Positions 35,749-44,585 are shown, counted from the stretch's first letter. The stretch: DNA of 64,000 bases from Bacteroides uniformis (GCF_025147485.1 NZ_CP102263.1:3857501-3921500), one strand, 5' to 3'. Notes: a model not told the origin generated them from the letters alone. Translations and numbers: made by a program.

Positions 35749-35850
35749 ACGCCGGCACATTTTTCGCGCGTTTTATAACATTGTTTTAGAGTTTAAGGGT
35801 ACAGTTTACACTTATAAACATTTTATTGTTCATCGGGAGTATACTTTCCA

Positions 35851-35886
35851 GTAAAAAACAAGCCACCGAAGCGCCGAAACGCTTCG
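35851..35886 (-). terminator. Terminator of the eda-kdgK operon
   Basis: CGAAGCG (35867-35873) and CGCTTCG (35880-35886) form a 7-bp stem. On the minus strand it is followed after a few bases by a GTTTTTTAC run. Confidence 0.55.
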
Positions 35887-35931
35887 ATAGCTGTCCCCTT
35901 TAAACACCTTTAAACAAAATGAATTTCTTAT

Positions 35932-36600
35932 TTATTTTCTTGCTTCGGCAATATACCCCAAAGCTTCTTTACATTTTTCTGTAACGTAAGTCCAGTCTTC
36001 GGCAGCGACCTTATCCTTCGGGAAGAGTTTGGAACCCATACCTACGCAGAACACACCCGCCTTAATCCAGGAGGTCAGGTTTTCCTGAGTCGGCTCCACC
36101 CCACCGGTCACCATCAGCTTGGACCAGGGCATCGGAGCCAGCAGACCTTTCACGAGTTTGGCACCAAGCACGTCGCCCGGGAATATCTTGCAGAGGTCGC
36201 ACCCTGCTTCTTGCGCGAAACCTACCTCTGAAACGCTTCCGCATCCCGGAGTATAGGCTACCAGGCGACGGTTACAAATCTTGGCAATCTCCGGGTTGAA
36301 CAACGGGCCTACAACGAAACATGCACCCAACTGCAAATACAGCGCCGCAGTAGCAGGGTCAACGATGGAACCTACACCCATAGCCATCTCCGGGCACTCT
36401 TTGGCCGCAAACTTCACAACTTCCGCAAACACCTCGTGGGCAAAGTCACCACGGTTCGTGAATTCGAACGCACGAACACCTCCATCGTAACAAGCCTTTA
36501 CAACTTTCTTTGCAACTTCTGCATCCTTATGATAAAAGACGGGCACCATGCCGGTAGAACCAATCTTATTCAATACTGAGATTTTATCAAATTTACTCAT
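35932..36600 (-). CDS. eda: KDPG/KHG aldolase (2-keto-3-deoxy-6-phosphogluconate aldolase)
   Basis: This 222-residue class I aldolase splits KDPG into pyruvate and glyceraldehyde-3-phosphate. Features are [18 protein letters not shown], an [11 protein letters not shown] region with the Glu of the active site, and the Schiff-base Lys in [21 protein letters not shown] binds phosphate. It is the last gene of a minus-strand operon with kdgK, and completes the hexuronate route that uxaA starts. Confidence 0.93.
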   Translation of the reverse strand: MSKFDKISVLNKIGSTGMVPVFYHKDAEVAKKVVKACYDGGVRAFEFTNRGDFAHEVFAEVVKFAAKECPEMAMGVGSIVDPATAALYLQLGACFVVGPLFNPEIAKICNRRLVAYTPGCGSVSEVGFAQEAGCDLCKIFPGDVLGAKLVKGLLAPMPWSKLMVTGGVEPTQENLTSWIKAGVFCVGMGSKLFPKDKVAAEDWTYVTEKCKEALGYIAEARK

Positions 36601-36706
36601 CTTTTTATTTACTATTTACAATGTACAATGTACAATTTACCATGCGGACTACTTGTACAATGCTTAATTGTCATATTACTTAATATATTATACTTACCTC
36701 TATATA
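36601..36706 (-). repeat. Repeat element left of the four-helix-bundle gene
   Basis: The arm at 36614-36638 carries tandem GTACAAT words and is the inverted counterpart of 37082-37099 on the other side of the four-helix-bundle gene, apart from one additional 7-bp word. A CATGCGGA core follows, as at 39580-39587. Confidence 0.8.
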
Positions 36707-37072
36707 TTATACTTTACCATTTACTTTATCACGCATAGTGAGTATAGATTTTACTACAATCTTCAAAAGCTCCTTGTTTTCAAGATACAAATCCTGCAAC
36801 AAATCAGGTTTAACAAGTTCCAATTCCATTATAAGCTCCAACCAATAGGCCGTTTCATCAAGTTCTTCCTCTACCATTTTTAATTTGTTTAAGAAATCCT
36901 TGTCTGATTTTCCAACACAAGCTGCCCGATAATTGGCACCGGGAGAAGTACCGGAACGGACAATCTGGTTGCCAATAGCTCTACCTGCTGATGTATTAGG
37001 CAACTTGTCTACCAGCCTTATTATTCGTACCGCAAACATCTTCAAGCGGTTTTTCATATCATCTCGATTCAT
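36707..37072 (-). CDS. Four-helix-bundle protein (S23 / 23S rRNA IVS family)
   Basis: This 121-residue helical protein has the S23 family pattern: FAVRIIRLVDKLPNTSAGRAIGNQIVRSGTSPGANYRAA (typical RSGTSxGANYREA motif) and a C-terminal helix with EELDETAYWLELI. Members occur in 23S rRNA intervening sequences and as Avd-like accessory proteins of diversity-generating retroelements; no reverse transcriptase is present here. It is inserted between kdgK and eda, and is flanked by inverted copies of the intergenic repeat. The ATG at 37072 is preferred over an upstream GTG at 37081. Confidence 0.87.
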   Translation of the reverse strand: MNRDDMKNRLKMFAVRIIRLVDKLPNTSAGRAIGNQIVRSGTSPGANYRAACVGKSDKDFLNKLKMVEEELDETAYWLELIMELELVKPDLLQDLYLENKELLKIVVKSILTMRDKVNGKV

Positions 37073-37077
37073 CAGCA

Positions 37078-37117
37078 GCACAAATTGTACATTGTAAATG
37101 ATAAATTGTAAATGAAC
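37078..37117 (-). repeat. Repeat element right of the four-helix-bundle gene
   Basis: An 18-bp sequence at 37082-37099 is the inverse of the arm at 36614-36638, and it continues with a further TAAATTGTAAAT word. The two elements enclose the four-helix-bundle gene. Confidence 0.8.
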
Positions 37118-38143
37118 TTATCTCTGCACTCGTCCGCTTGCATCCCCTCCTGCCAGCGCTTCTACCTCTTCTGTGGAAACAAGGTTGAAGTCACCGTTGA
37201 TAGTGTGCTTCAAGGCGGAAGCGGCTACTGCAAATTCGAGGGCGGCACCCTGGTTGGGTTTTGTCAGCAGGCCGTGGATGATACCACCTGAGAAAGAGTC
37301 GCCGCCACCTACGCGGTCGATGATAGGATTGATGTCGTAACGCTTTGACTCGTAGAATTCCTCGCCGTTGTAAATCATTGCTTTCCAGCCGTTGTGGGTA
37401 GCGGAGAAAGACTCGCGCAACGTAGAGATTACGTATTTGAAGCCGAATTCCTTCGCCATCGCCTTGAAGATTCCCTTGTAGCCTTCAGCGTCCGTCTTGC
37501 CGCCTTCCACGTCTGCATCGGGCTTGAAGCCCAGACAGAGTTCAGCATCCTCTTCATTGCCGATGCAGACATCCACATACTGCATCAAAGGCTTCATGAT
37601 GGACTGGGCTTTTTCTTTGGTCCAGAGTTTTTTACGGAAATTGAGGTCTACCGACACCGTAACGCCGTGACGTTTGGCAGCCTCGCAAGCCAGGCGGGTC
37701 AACTCGGCGGCCTTGTCGGAGATGGCGGGAGTGATACCTGACCAGTGAAACCAGTCTGCACCTTCCATGATGGCATCGAAATCAAAGTCTGCCGCATCTG
37801 CCTCGGCAATGGCAGAGTGTGCACGGTCATAGATTACCTTACTGGGACGCATGGAAGCACCGGTCTCAAGATAGTAGATACCTACACGGTCACCACCACG
37901 CGCAATGAAATCTGTCTTTACACCATACTTGCGCAATGCGTTGACAGCCGACTGGCCTATTTCATGTTTCGGCAACTTGGTTACAAAATAAGCATCATGT
38001 CCGTAGTTGGCACAGCTGACAGCCACGTTGGCCTCGCCGCCGCCATATACCACATCAAAAGAGTCGGACTGCACAAAACGGGTGTTTCCCGGAGTAGACA
38101 GCCTCAGCATGATTTCACCTAATGTAACTACTTTCTTTCCCAT
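37118..38143 (-). CDS. kdgK: 2-keto-3-deoxygluconate kinase (PfkB family)
   Basis: This 341-residue ribokinase-family enzyme phosphorylates KDG to KDPG. PfkB signatures are VYGGGEANVAVSCANYGHDAYF near the N-terminus and the C-terminal block IDRVGGGDSFSGGIIHGL with the catalytic Asp. It is the first gene of the operon kdgK - four-helix-bundle gene - eda. A promoter and a possible operator lie upstream, shared with the divergent LacI-type regulator. Confidence 0.9.
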   Translation of the reverse strand: MGKKVVTLGEIMLRLSTPGNTRFVQSDSFDVVYGGGEANVAVSCANYGHDAYFVTKLPKHEIGQSAVNALRKYGVKTDFIARGGDRVGIYYLETGASMRPSKVIYDRAHSAIAEADAADFDFDAIMEGADWFHWSGITPAISDKAAELTRLACEAAKRHGVTVSVDLNFRKKLWTKEKAQSIMKPLMQYVDVCIGNEEDAELCLGFKPDADVEGGKTDAEGYKGIFKAMAKEFGFKYVISTLRESFSATHNGWKAMIYNGEEFYESKRYDINPIIDRVGGGDSFSGGIIHGLLTKPNQGAALEFAVAASALKHTINGDFNLVSTEEVEALAGGDASGRVQR

Positions 38144-38484
38144 AATCTTTCTATGTTTTATTTTAATATGAAATTAATTTGTTTCCTTTCAATTTATCAT
38201 TTCGAGGTATAAACAGAACCTAAACATCTGAAACTATGGAGAGTAAATCAAAATAATATTCGTTCTTCATAGTCTTCGTGTACGGGCACAAAGATACAAC
38301 AATTTTTGAAATACAAAAAATTATCATATATTTGTATCGAAAATATTAAGATTATAATTGTGTGCGAGCACAAGAAGATGTACGATGGGACGATTTACGA
38401 TTAGACGATTGAGATTACATTGTAGAATCGTAGCCAAAGCAACATCAATCGTACATCGTAAATCGTTAAATCGTAAATATACAG
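38144..38484. promoter_or_regulatory. Divergent kdgK / LacI-regulator control region
   Basis: The minus-strand promoter has TATCTTTG at 38289-38296 and TTTG at 38314-38317. The plus-strand promoter has TTTG at 38305-38308 and TATATTTG at 38327-38334. The two -33 regions overlap. Similar words, GTGTACGGGCACAA (38278-38291) and GTGTGCGAGCACAA (about 38360-38373), lie next to each promoter and could be operators for the regulator. The remainder up to 38484 is a word-repeat element. Confidence 0.6.
38377..38484 (+). repeat. Word-repeat hairpin element before the LacI-type gene
   Basis: Left words GACGATTTACGATTAGACGATT (split across 38391-38411) are complementary to right words ATCGTACATCGTAAATCG (about 38449-38466). 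The word ATCGTAA replaces the ATTGTAA or ATAGTAA words of other loci. Confidence 0.75.
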
Positions 38485-39540
38485 ATGGAAAGAGTCAGAA
38501 TAAAGGATATCGCCAAGATGGCCGATGTATCCGTGGGAACCGTCGACCGTGTGATTCACGGGCGTAGCGGTGTGTCCGAGTCCAGCCGGAAGCGGGTGGA
38601 AGAAATCCTGAAACAACTGGATTACCAGCCCAATATGTATGCCAGTGCACTGGCTTCGAACAAGAAGTACGCATTTGCCTGCCTGCTGCCACTGCACGAG
38701 AAAGGCGAATACTGGACAGACGTGGAGACGGGCATACACAACGCCGTAGAGACTTACTCTGACTTCAACGTGGCCGTGCACCTCTCCTACTATGACCCGT
38801 ATGACTATCATTCATTCGCGGAAGCCTCCGGACAGATTCTGGCACTGGAGCCGGACGGAGTGATGTTTGCCCCCACCGTTCCGCAATACACCAAGCCCTT
38901 CACGGATGAGCTGACGCAACATAATATACCTTATATATATATAGACTCCAACATAAAGGAAGAGCCCGCCCTCTCCTTCTACGGGCAGAACTCGCACCAG
39001 AGCGGATATTTTGCCGCCCGCATGCTGATGCTGCTTGCCGGAGAAGACGCGCAGGAAATCGTCATCTTCCGCAAGATAAATGAAGGCATCGTGGGGTCGA
39101 ACCAGCAGGAACGCCGCGAAATAGGTTTCCGCGAATACATGCAGGAGCATCATCCCGCCTGCCGCATCTGGGAACTGGACCTGCATGCCAAGCGCGACAG
39201 CGAGGACACACTGATGCTGGACGAGTTCTTCCAAGAGCATCCTACCGTAAAGAACGGAATCACCTTCAACTCCAAAGCATACATCATCGGGGAATACCTG
39301 CTGAAGAAAGAGAAAAAGGGCTTCAACCTGATGGGCTATGACCTGCTGCAACGCAACGTAGACTGCCTGAAGCAGGGAAGCATCTTCTTCCTCATAGCAC
39401 AGCAGCCCACCCTGCAAGGATTCGACGGCATCAAGGCCTTGTGCGAATACCTGATTCTGAAGAAGGAAATCACAAGGGAGAACTTCATGCCGATTGACTT
39501 GCTGACGAAGGAGAATATAGAGTTTTATTACAATAAATAG
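38485..39540 (+). CDS. LacI-family transcriptional regulator
   Basis: This 351-residue protein has a LacI helix-turn-helix at residues 3-40 (RIKDIAKMADVSVGTVDRVI) and a periplasmic-binding-protein-like sensor domain (about 60-340). It is divergent from kdgK-eda and directly upstream of uxaA, so it probably senses a hexuronate or KDG-type inducer and controls both directions. Bacteroides LacI proteins of this short-sensor type are common next to sugar catabolism genes. The effector is inferred, not seen. Confidence 0.88.
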   Translation: MERVRIKDIAKMADVSVGTVDRVIHGRSGVSESSRKRVEEILKQLDYQPNMYASALASNKKYAFACLLPLHEKGEYWTDVETGIHNAVETYSDFNVAVHLSYYDPYDYHSFAEASGQILALEPDGVMFAPTVPQYTKPFTDELTQHNIPYIYIDSNIKEEPALSFYGQNSHQSGYFAARMLMLLAGEDAQEIVIFRKINEGIVGSNQQERREIGFREYMQEHHPACRIWELDLHAKRDSEDTLMLDEFFQEHPTVKNGITFNSKAYIIGEYLLKKEKKGFNLMGYDLLQRNVDCLKQGSIFFLIAQQPTLQGFDGIKALCEYLILKKEITRENFMPIDLLTKENIEFYYNK

Positions 39541-39654
39541 TTACATGTACAATGCACCATCTACAATGTACAATTCGGCCATGCGGAAGGGGACTAATAC
39601 TAATGCAGCGCAGCCAAATTGTACATTGTAAATGGTAAATGGGAAATTTAAAAG
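39541..39654 (+). repeat. Word-repeat hairpin element (regulator-uxaA)
   Basis: TACAATGTACAATT near 39562-39575 pairs with AATTGTACATTGTA near 39617-39630. The core GCGCAGCCAAAT is at 39608-39619, identical to the cores in the trp operon elements. Confidence 0.88.
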
Positions 39655-41166
39655 ATGGAGGCAAAGTACCTGAAAATCAACCCTGCCGACAATGTTGCAG
39701 TGGCCATCACAGCACTCCCGGCCGGTGAAAAACTCACGGTGGACGGAAAGGAAATCACCTTGAATGAGGATGTTCCTGCCGGACACAAATTTGCACTGAA
39801 AGATTTTGCGGAAGGCGAAAACGTCATTAAATACGGATATCCCATCGGCCACGCCCGGAAAGCGCAGAAGCAGGGGGATTGGATGAATGAAAACAATATC
39901 AAGACCAACTTGTCCGGGTTGCTGGAATACACTTACAACCCCGTCAACGTAGACCTCAATACTACAACCCTAAACCTCAATACCGGCGCGCCAAACCTGA
40001 CCTTTAGAGGGTACAAACGTAAGAACGGCGACGTAGGTGTGCGCAACGAGATATGGATTATTCCGACAGTGGGCTGCGTGAACGGAATCATCAACCAGCT
40101 TGCCGAAGGCCTGCGCCGCGAAACGGGCGGAAAGGGCGTGGATGCCATCATGGCTTATCCCCATAACTACGGCTGCTCCCAGTTGGGCGACGACCACGAG
40201 AATACAAAGAAAATCCTCCGCGACATGGTGCTGCATCCCAATGCGGGAGCCGTACTCGTGGTAGGCTTGGGGTGCGAGAATAATCAGCCGGATGTATTCC
40301 GCGAGTTCCTGGGAGACTATGACCAGGAGCGCGTAAAGTTTATGGTGACCCAGAAAGTGGGTGATGAATACGAAGAAGGAATGGAACTGCTGCGCGAACT
40401 TTATGCCAAAGCCATCCAGGACCAGCGCGAGGATATTCCCTTAAGCGAACTGCGCGTAGGCCTGAAGTGTGGCGGTTCGGACGGTTTCTCCGGTATCACC
40501 GCCAATCCGCTACTGGGCATGTTCTCCGACTTCCTCGTAGCACAAGGCGGCACCAGCGTACTGACGGAAGTGCCGGAAATGTTCGGCGCAGAAACCATAC
40601 TGATGAACCGCTGCCGCACCAAAGAGCTGTTTGAGGACACGGTGAAGCTGATTAATGACTTCAAGGAATATTTCCTCTCACACGGTGAACCGGTAGGTGA
40701 AAACCCGTCTCCGGGAAATAAGGCGGGTGGCATCTCTACATTGGAGGACAAGGCCTTGGGATGCACACAGAAATGCGGCACAAGCTACGTGGAAGGGGTA
40801 CTTCCATATGGCGAACGCCTGAAAGTAAAGGGACTGAACCTGCTGTCTGCTCCGGGAAACGACCTTGTAGCCGCCACTGCCCTTGCCTCTTGCGGATGCC
40901 ACATGGTGCTGTTCACCACAGGACGCGGAACCCCCTTCGGAACCTATGTGCCGACCATGAAGATTTCCACCAACTCCACTTTGGCAAAGAACAAGCCGGG
41001 CTGGATAGACTTCAACGCCGGAGTTATCGTCGAGAACGAACCGATGGAGAAAACCTGCGAACGCTTCATCGAATATATCATCAAAGTAGCAAGCGGTGAA
41101 TTCGTGAACAACGAAAAGAAAGGCTACAAGGAAATAGCCATCTTCAAGACCGGAGTAACTTTGTAA
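39655..41166 (+). CDS. uxaA: Altronate dehydratase
   Basis: This 503-residue enzyme dehydrates altronate to 2-keto-3-deoxygluconate. The first 95 residues form a SAF domain (AVAITALPAGEKLTV...YGYPIGHA). The rest is the iron-dependent UxaA catalytic domain with NYGCSQLGDD, GLGCENNQ, LKCGGSDGFSGI and TRGTPFG-like segments (FTTGRGTPFGTYVP). It is encoded just after the LacI-type regulator and supplies the substrate of KdgK. UxaB and UxaC are not in the window. Confidence 0.92.
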   Translation: MEAKYLKINPADNVAVAITALPAGEKLTVDGKEITLNEDVPAGHKFALKDFAEGENVIKYGYPIGHARKAQKQGDWMNENNIKTNLSGLLEYTYNPVNVDLNTTTLNLNTGAPNLTFRGYKRKNGDVGVRNEIWIIPTVGCVNGIINQLAEGLRRETGGKGVDAIMAYPHNYGCSQLGDDHENTKKILRDMVLHPNAGAVLVVGLGCENNQPDVFREFLGDYDQERVKFMVTQKVGDEYEEGMELLRELYAKAIQDQREDIPLSELRVGLKCGGSDGFSGITANPLLGMFSDFLVAQGGTSVLTEVPEMFGAETILMNRCRTKELFEDTVKLINDFKEYFLSHGEPVGENPSPGNKAGGISTLEDKALGCTQKCGTSYVEGVLPYGERLKVKGLNLLSAPGNDLVAATALASCGCHMVLFTTGRGTPFGTYVPTMKISTNSTLAKNKPGWIDFNAGVIVENEPMEKTCERFIEYIIKVASGEFVNNEKKGYKEIAIFKTGVTL

Positions 41167-41192
41167 ATTGAAAATTAAGGGCTGATAGATGG

Positions 41193-41230
41193 AGGGCGGG
41201 ACAAAACCATTTTGTGCCGCCCTTTGTTTT
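41193..41230 (+). terminator. Terminator after uxaA
   Basis: Arms at 41193-41206 and 41210-41223 pair over 14 bp with one mismatch, followed by TTGTTTTTG. The right arm also carries the -33 box of the next promoter. Confidence 0.75.
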
Positions 41231-41241
41231 TGTTACCTTTG
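41211..41241 (+). promoter_or_regulatory. Promoter of the NhaC-type antiporter gene
   Basis: TTTG at 41211-41214, a 19-bp spacer and TACCTTTG at 41234-41241. The -33 box lies inside the uxaA terminator stem. Confidence 0.7.
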
Positions 41242-41252
41242 CGGCGGAATTG

Positions 41253-41316
41253 ATTTCACCACAGATAACACCGATTAACATGGAATTGATTGAAAGATAG
41301 AAATCTGTGGTGAAAC
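41253..41316 (+). repeat. Inverted repeat in the antiporter leader
   Basis: TTTCACCACAGAT (41254-41266) pairs with ATCTGTGGTGAAA (41303-41315), 13 bp. The interior holds a second partial word (AACACCGATTAACA). Confidence 0.85.
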
Positions 41317-41342
41317 ATTAATCTCAACCAAACAATACAACT

Positions 41343-42653
41343 ATGTCAGCAACAACCGATACAACCCCTAAAACCAAAGGCGGCTGGTGGGCACTCAGCC
41401 CGTTGGCGGTGTTCCTTTGCCTCTACCTGGTGACCTCGCTCCTGGTGAACGACTTCTATAAAGTCCCCATCACGGTAGCCTTCCTCGCCTCATCCTGCTA
41501 TGCCATCGCCATCACGCGCGGCCTGAATCTGGAACAGCGCATCTATCAGTTTTCCGTAGGCGCCAGCAACAAGAACATCATGCTGATGGTATGGATATTC
41601 ATCCTTGCAGGAGCATTCACCCAAAGCGCCAAGCAGATGGGCGCCATTGATGCAACCGTAAATCTGACCCTACATATACTACCGGACAACCTGCTGCTGG
41701 CGGGCATCTTCATTGCCGCCTGCTTCATCTCCCTCTCGATAGGAACAAGCGTAGGAACTATCGTCGCACTGACTCCCGTAGCCGTGGGGCTGGCGGAAAA
41801 GACGGGCATCGACCTGCCCTACATGGTTGCCATCGTGGTGGGAGGCTCGTTCTTCGGAGACAATCTTTCCTTCATATCCGACACCACCATTGCATCGACC
41901 AAGACGCAGGACTGCGTGATGAGGGACAAGTTCCGCGTCAACTTTATGATTGTGGTACCGGCAGCACTTATCATACTGGGCATCTATATCTTTCAAGGAC
42001 TGTCCGTCTCTGCCCCACCACAAGTACAGACCATCGAGTGGATAAAAGTAATCCCCTACCTCATCGTACTGGGTACGGCCGTAGCAGGCGTCAATGTCAT
42101 GCTGGTACTGCTGCTGGGCATCCTCTCTACTGGAATTATCGGTATCTATACCGGCACCGCCTTCTTCGACTGGTTCGGAGCCATGGGAACGGGCATCACC
42201 GGCATGGGCGAGCTCATCATCATCACCCTGCTGGCCGGAGGCATGCTCGAAACCATCCGCTACAACGGCGGCATCGACTTCATCATCTCCCGGCTGACCC
42301 GCCACGTCAGCGGCAAGCGGGGAGCCGAATTCAGCATCGCCGCCCTGGTCGGCATCGCCAATCTCTGCACCGCCAACAACACCATTGCCATCATCACCAC
42401 CGGCCCCATAGCCAAGGACATCGCCCTCCGCTTCCACCTGGACCGCCGGAAAACAGCCAGCATACTGGACACCTTCTCATGCCTCGTGCAAGGAATCATC
42501 CCCTACGGAGCGCAAATGCTGATAGCCTCCGGACTTGCCGGCATTTCACCCATCAGCATCATCGGAAACCTGTATTACCCCTTCTGCATGGGAACATGCG
42601 CCATACTCGCCATTCTGCTGAGATACCCCAGGAAATACTCGGGAGAAGGATGA
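41343..42653 (+). CDS. NhaC-family Na+/H+ antiporter
   Basis: This 436-residue protein has about 11-12 hydrophobic segments and resembles the NhaC family: GASNKNIMLMVWIFILAGAF, a GTSVGTIVALTPVA segment and GGSFFGDNLSFISDTTIAST, the latter typical of the ion path. It exchanges sodium for protons, or a related solute, across the inner membrane. The gene stands alone with its own promoter. The substrate is not certain; some members carry malate/lactate or organic ions. Confidence 0.85.
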   Translation: MSATTDTTPKTKGGWWALSPLAVFLCLYLVTSLLVNDFYKVPITVAFLASSCYAIAITRGLNLEQRIYQFSVGASNKNIMLMVWIFILAGAFTQSAKQMGAIDATVNLTLHILPDNLLLAGIFIAACFISLSIGTSVGTIVALTPVAVGLAEKTGIDLPYMVAIVVGGSFFGDNLSFISDTTIASTKTQDCVMRDKFRVNFMIVVPAALIILGIYIFQGLSVSAPPQVQTIEWIKVIPYLIVLGTAVAGVNVMLVLLLGILSTGIIGIYTGTAFFDWFGAMGTGITGMGELIIITLLAGGMLETIRYNGGIDFIISRLTRHVSGKRGAEFSIAALVGIANLCTANNTIAIITTGPIAKDIALRFHLDRRKTASILDTFSCLVQGIIPYGAQMLIASGLAGISPISIIGNLYYPFCMGTCAILAILLRYPRKYSGEG

Positions 42654-42755
42654 GTGACAAGTGATGAGTTATGGGTGACGTTGTGTGAACATTTAAAAAA
42701 AACACCCCTCGTGCCAACAAATAACTCATAACTCATAACTCAAAACTCAAAATCT
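42654..42755 (+). repeat. Word-repeat element before rpsP
   Basis: ATGAGTTAT at 42664-42672 pairs with ATAACTCAT at 42721-42729; the 7-bp word ATAACTC is repeated three times from 42721. The element lies between the antiporter gene and the rpsP promoter. Confidence 0.8.
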
Positions 42756-42760
42756 TTTCT

Positions 42761-42768
42761 TACCTTTG
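42761..42768 (+). promoter_or_regulatory. Promoter -7 box of rpsP
   Basis: TACCTTTG matches the consensus and lies 60 bp before the rpsP ATG. No strong -33 box is seen. Confidence 0.65.
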
Positions 42769-42828
42769 CACTCGCTATTACGAGATAGTAGCATAATTCA
42801 AATCATTAACTAAAAACATTTTAATTAA

Positions 42829-43332
42829 ATGGCAACAAAAATCAGATTGCAAAGACATGGACGTAAAAGCTACGCTTTCTACTCTATCGTTATTGCAGAC
42901 GTAAGAGCACCACGTGATGGTAAATTTATTGAGAAGATTGGTACTTACAATCCTAACACCAATCCTGCCACAGTAGATTTGAAGTTCGACCGCGCACTTG
43001 ACTGGGTGTTGAAGGGTGCACAACCTACTGACACAGTTCGTAACATCCTCTCTCGCGAAGGTGTTTACATGAAGAAGCACTTGCTGGGCGGTGTAGCGAA
43101 AGGCGCATTCGGCGAAGCTGAAGCTGATGCTAAGTTCGAAGCCTGGAAGAACAACAAACAAAGCGGTTTGGCTGCTCTGAAGGCTAAGGAAGACGAAGCT
43201 AAGAAAGCTGAAGCAAAAGCACTGGCTGAAAAGAAAGCTGCTGAAGCTGCTGCAAAAGCCGCTGCCGAAGCACCGGCCGAAGAGGCTCCTGCCGAAGAAG
43301 CCCCTGCTGCTGAAGAAGCTGCTGCCGAATAA
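42829..43332 (+). CDS. rpsP: 30S ribosomal protein S16 with extended tail
   Basis: The first 80 or so residues are S16 ([23 protein letters not shown]...[12 protein letters not shown]). The protein has 167 residues, whereas many bacteria have about 80-90. The additional C-terminal part is rich in Ala, Glu and Lys ([20 protein letters not shown]), as in other Bacteroidales. It is a component of the small ribosomal subunit. A promoter precedes it and a strong terminator follows. Codon use is that of a highly expressed gene. Confidence 0.96.
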   Translation: MATKIRLQRHGRKSYAFYSIVIADVRAPRDGKFIEKIGTYNPNTNPATVDLKFDRALDWVLKGAQPTDTVRNILSREGVYMKKHLLGGVAKGAFGEAEADAKFEAWKNNKQSGLAALKAKEDEAKKAEAKALAEKKAAEAAAKAAAEAPAEEAPAEEAPAAEEAAAE

Positions 43333-43375
43333 TAGTAAGCACAGCGTTATCGCTAAAAATGGGATTAAAACTATA

Positions 43376-43412
43376 AAAATCCTCTCCGGTTCATATCGGA
43401 GGGGATTTTTTA
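43376..43412 (+). terminator. Terminator after rpsP
   Basis: AATCCTCTCCG and CGGAGGGGATT (43378-43388 and 43397-43407) form an 11-bp stem with one G-U, followed by a T run. Confidence 0.85.
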
Positions 43413-43416
43413 TTAC

Positions 43417-43424
43417 TATATTTG
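43417..43424 (+). promoter_or_regulatory. Promoter -7 box of the TlpA-like gene
   Basis: TATATTTG matches the consensus, 32 bp before the ATG at 43456. Confidence 0.6.
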
Positions 43425-43455
43425 CAGCTATAATCATTCATTAAAAAAACAAACA

Positions 43456-44553
43456 ATGAAAAAGTTTACTTATCTGCTCGCTGTAGCCGCTGTATTTACA
43501 GCTTGTAACAGTGGAAACAACGGTTACACCGTAACCGGAACTGTAGAGGGTGCAGCCGACGGCGACACCGTATATCTGGAAACCGTGGAAGGACGCCAAT
43601 TCGTAAAATTGGACTCTGCTGTCATCAAAGATGGAACATTTACCTTCAAGGGTACACAAGATACTGCTGTCAACCGCTACATCTCCTACAAAGCCGAAGG
43701 AAAAGACGGCGCAGCCATCGACTTCTTCCTGGAAAACGGCAAGATTAAAATCAACTTGTCGCAGGAAAACAACTCTGCCACCGGTACTGCCAACAATGAT
43801 GCCTACCAGGAAATCAGAGCCCAAATCAACGGTCTGAACAAACAAATGATGAGCATCTACGAATCCATGTCGGACACCACACTGACCGACGAACAACGCG
43901 AGGCTAAAGGCAAAGAGATGGAAAATCTGGAAAACAGCATGATATCCGCCATCAAAGCCGGCATCAACAAGAACATCACCAACCCGGTGGGTGTACTCCT
44001 GCTGAAGCAGAACTACTACTACATGGATGTGGCAGACCTCGACCCGCTGATGCCCCAAATCCCTGCAGCTTACGACAACGACGAAGCCATCGTCAAGATA
44101 AAGAACAACGTTGAAAAGATGAAAGCCACTGCCGTAGGCCAGAAGTTTACAGACTTCGAGATGCAGACGCCGGAAGGAAAAACGGTAAAACTGTCCGACT
44201 ACGTAGGCAAGGGCAAAGTTGTCCTTGTTGACTTCTGGGCAAGCTGGTGCGGCCCCTGCCGTCGCGAGATGCCCAACCTGGTGGAAGCTTACGCCAAATA
44301 TAAGAACAAGAACTTCGAGATTGTAGGCGTATCTCTGGACCAGAGTGCTGACGCATGGAAAGAAGCCATCAAGAAGCTGAACATCACGTGGCCGCAAATG
44401 TCCGACCTGAAATACTGGAACTGCGAAGGCGCACAGCTTTATGCCGTAAGCAGCATCCCCCACACTGTGTTGATTGACGGTGAAGGAACTATCCTTGCAC
44501 GCGGACTGCACGGTGACGAGCTTCAGGAAAAGATAGCCGAAGCTGTCAAATAA
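43456..44553 (+). CDS. DUF4369/TlpA-like thioredoxin lipoprotein
   Basis: This 365-residue protein has a lipoprotein signal (LLAVAAVFTAC, Cys18), a DUF4369 domain (about 25-130), a helical linker and a C-terminal TlpA/AhpC-type thioredoxin domain with WASWCGPCRREMP (CxxC) near residue 260. It is expected in the periplasm, attached to a membrane, as a disulfide reductase. The gene stands alone, with a promoter upstream and the second 22-bp-phased array after the stop. Confidence 0.9.
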   Translation: MKKFTYLLAVAAVFTACNSGNNGYTVTGTVEGAADGDTVYLETVEGRQFVKLDSAVIKDGTFTFKGTQDTAVNRYISYKAEGKDGAAIDFFLENGKIKINLSQENNSATGTANNDAYQEIRAQINGLNKQMMSIYESMSDTTLTDEQREAKGKEMENLENSMISAIKAGINKNITNPVGVLLLKQNYYYMDVADLDPLMPQIPAAYDNDEAIVKIKNNVEKMKATAVGQKFTDFEMQTPEGKTVKLSDYVGKGKVVLVDFWASWCGPCRREMPNLVEAYAKYKNKNFEIVGVSLDQSADAWKEAIKKLNITWPQMSDLKYWNCEGAQLYAVSSIPHTVLIDGEGTILARGLHGDELQEKIAEAVK

Positions 44554-44585
44554 TAAAACCGGACACACCGGAAACTAAAAAAGGA

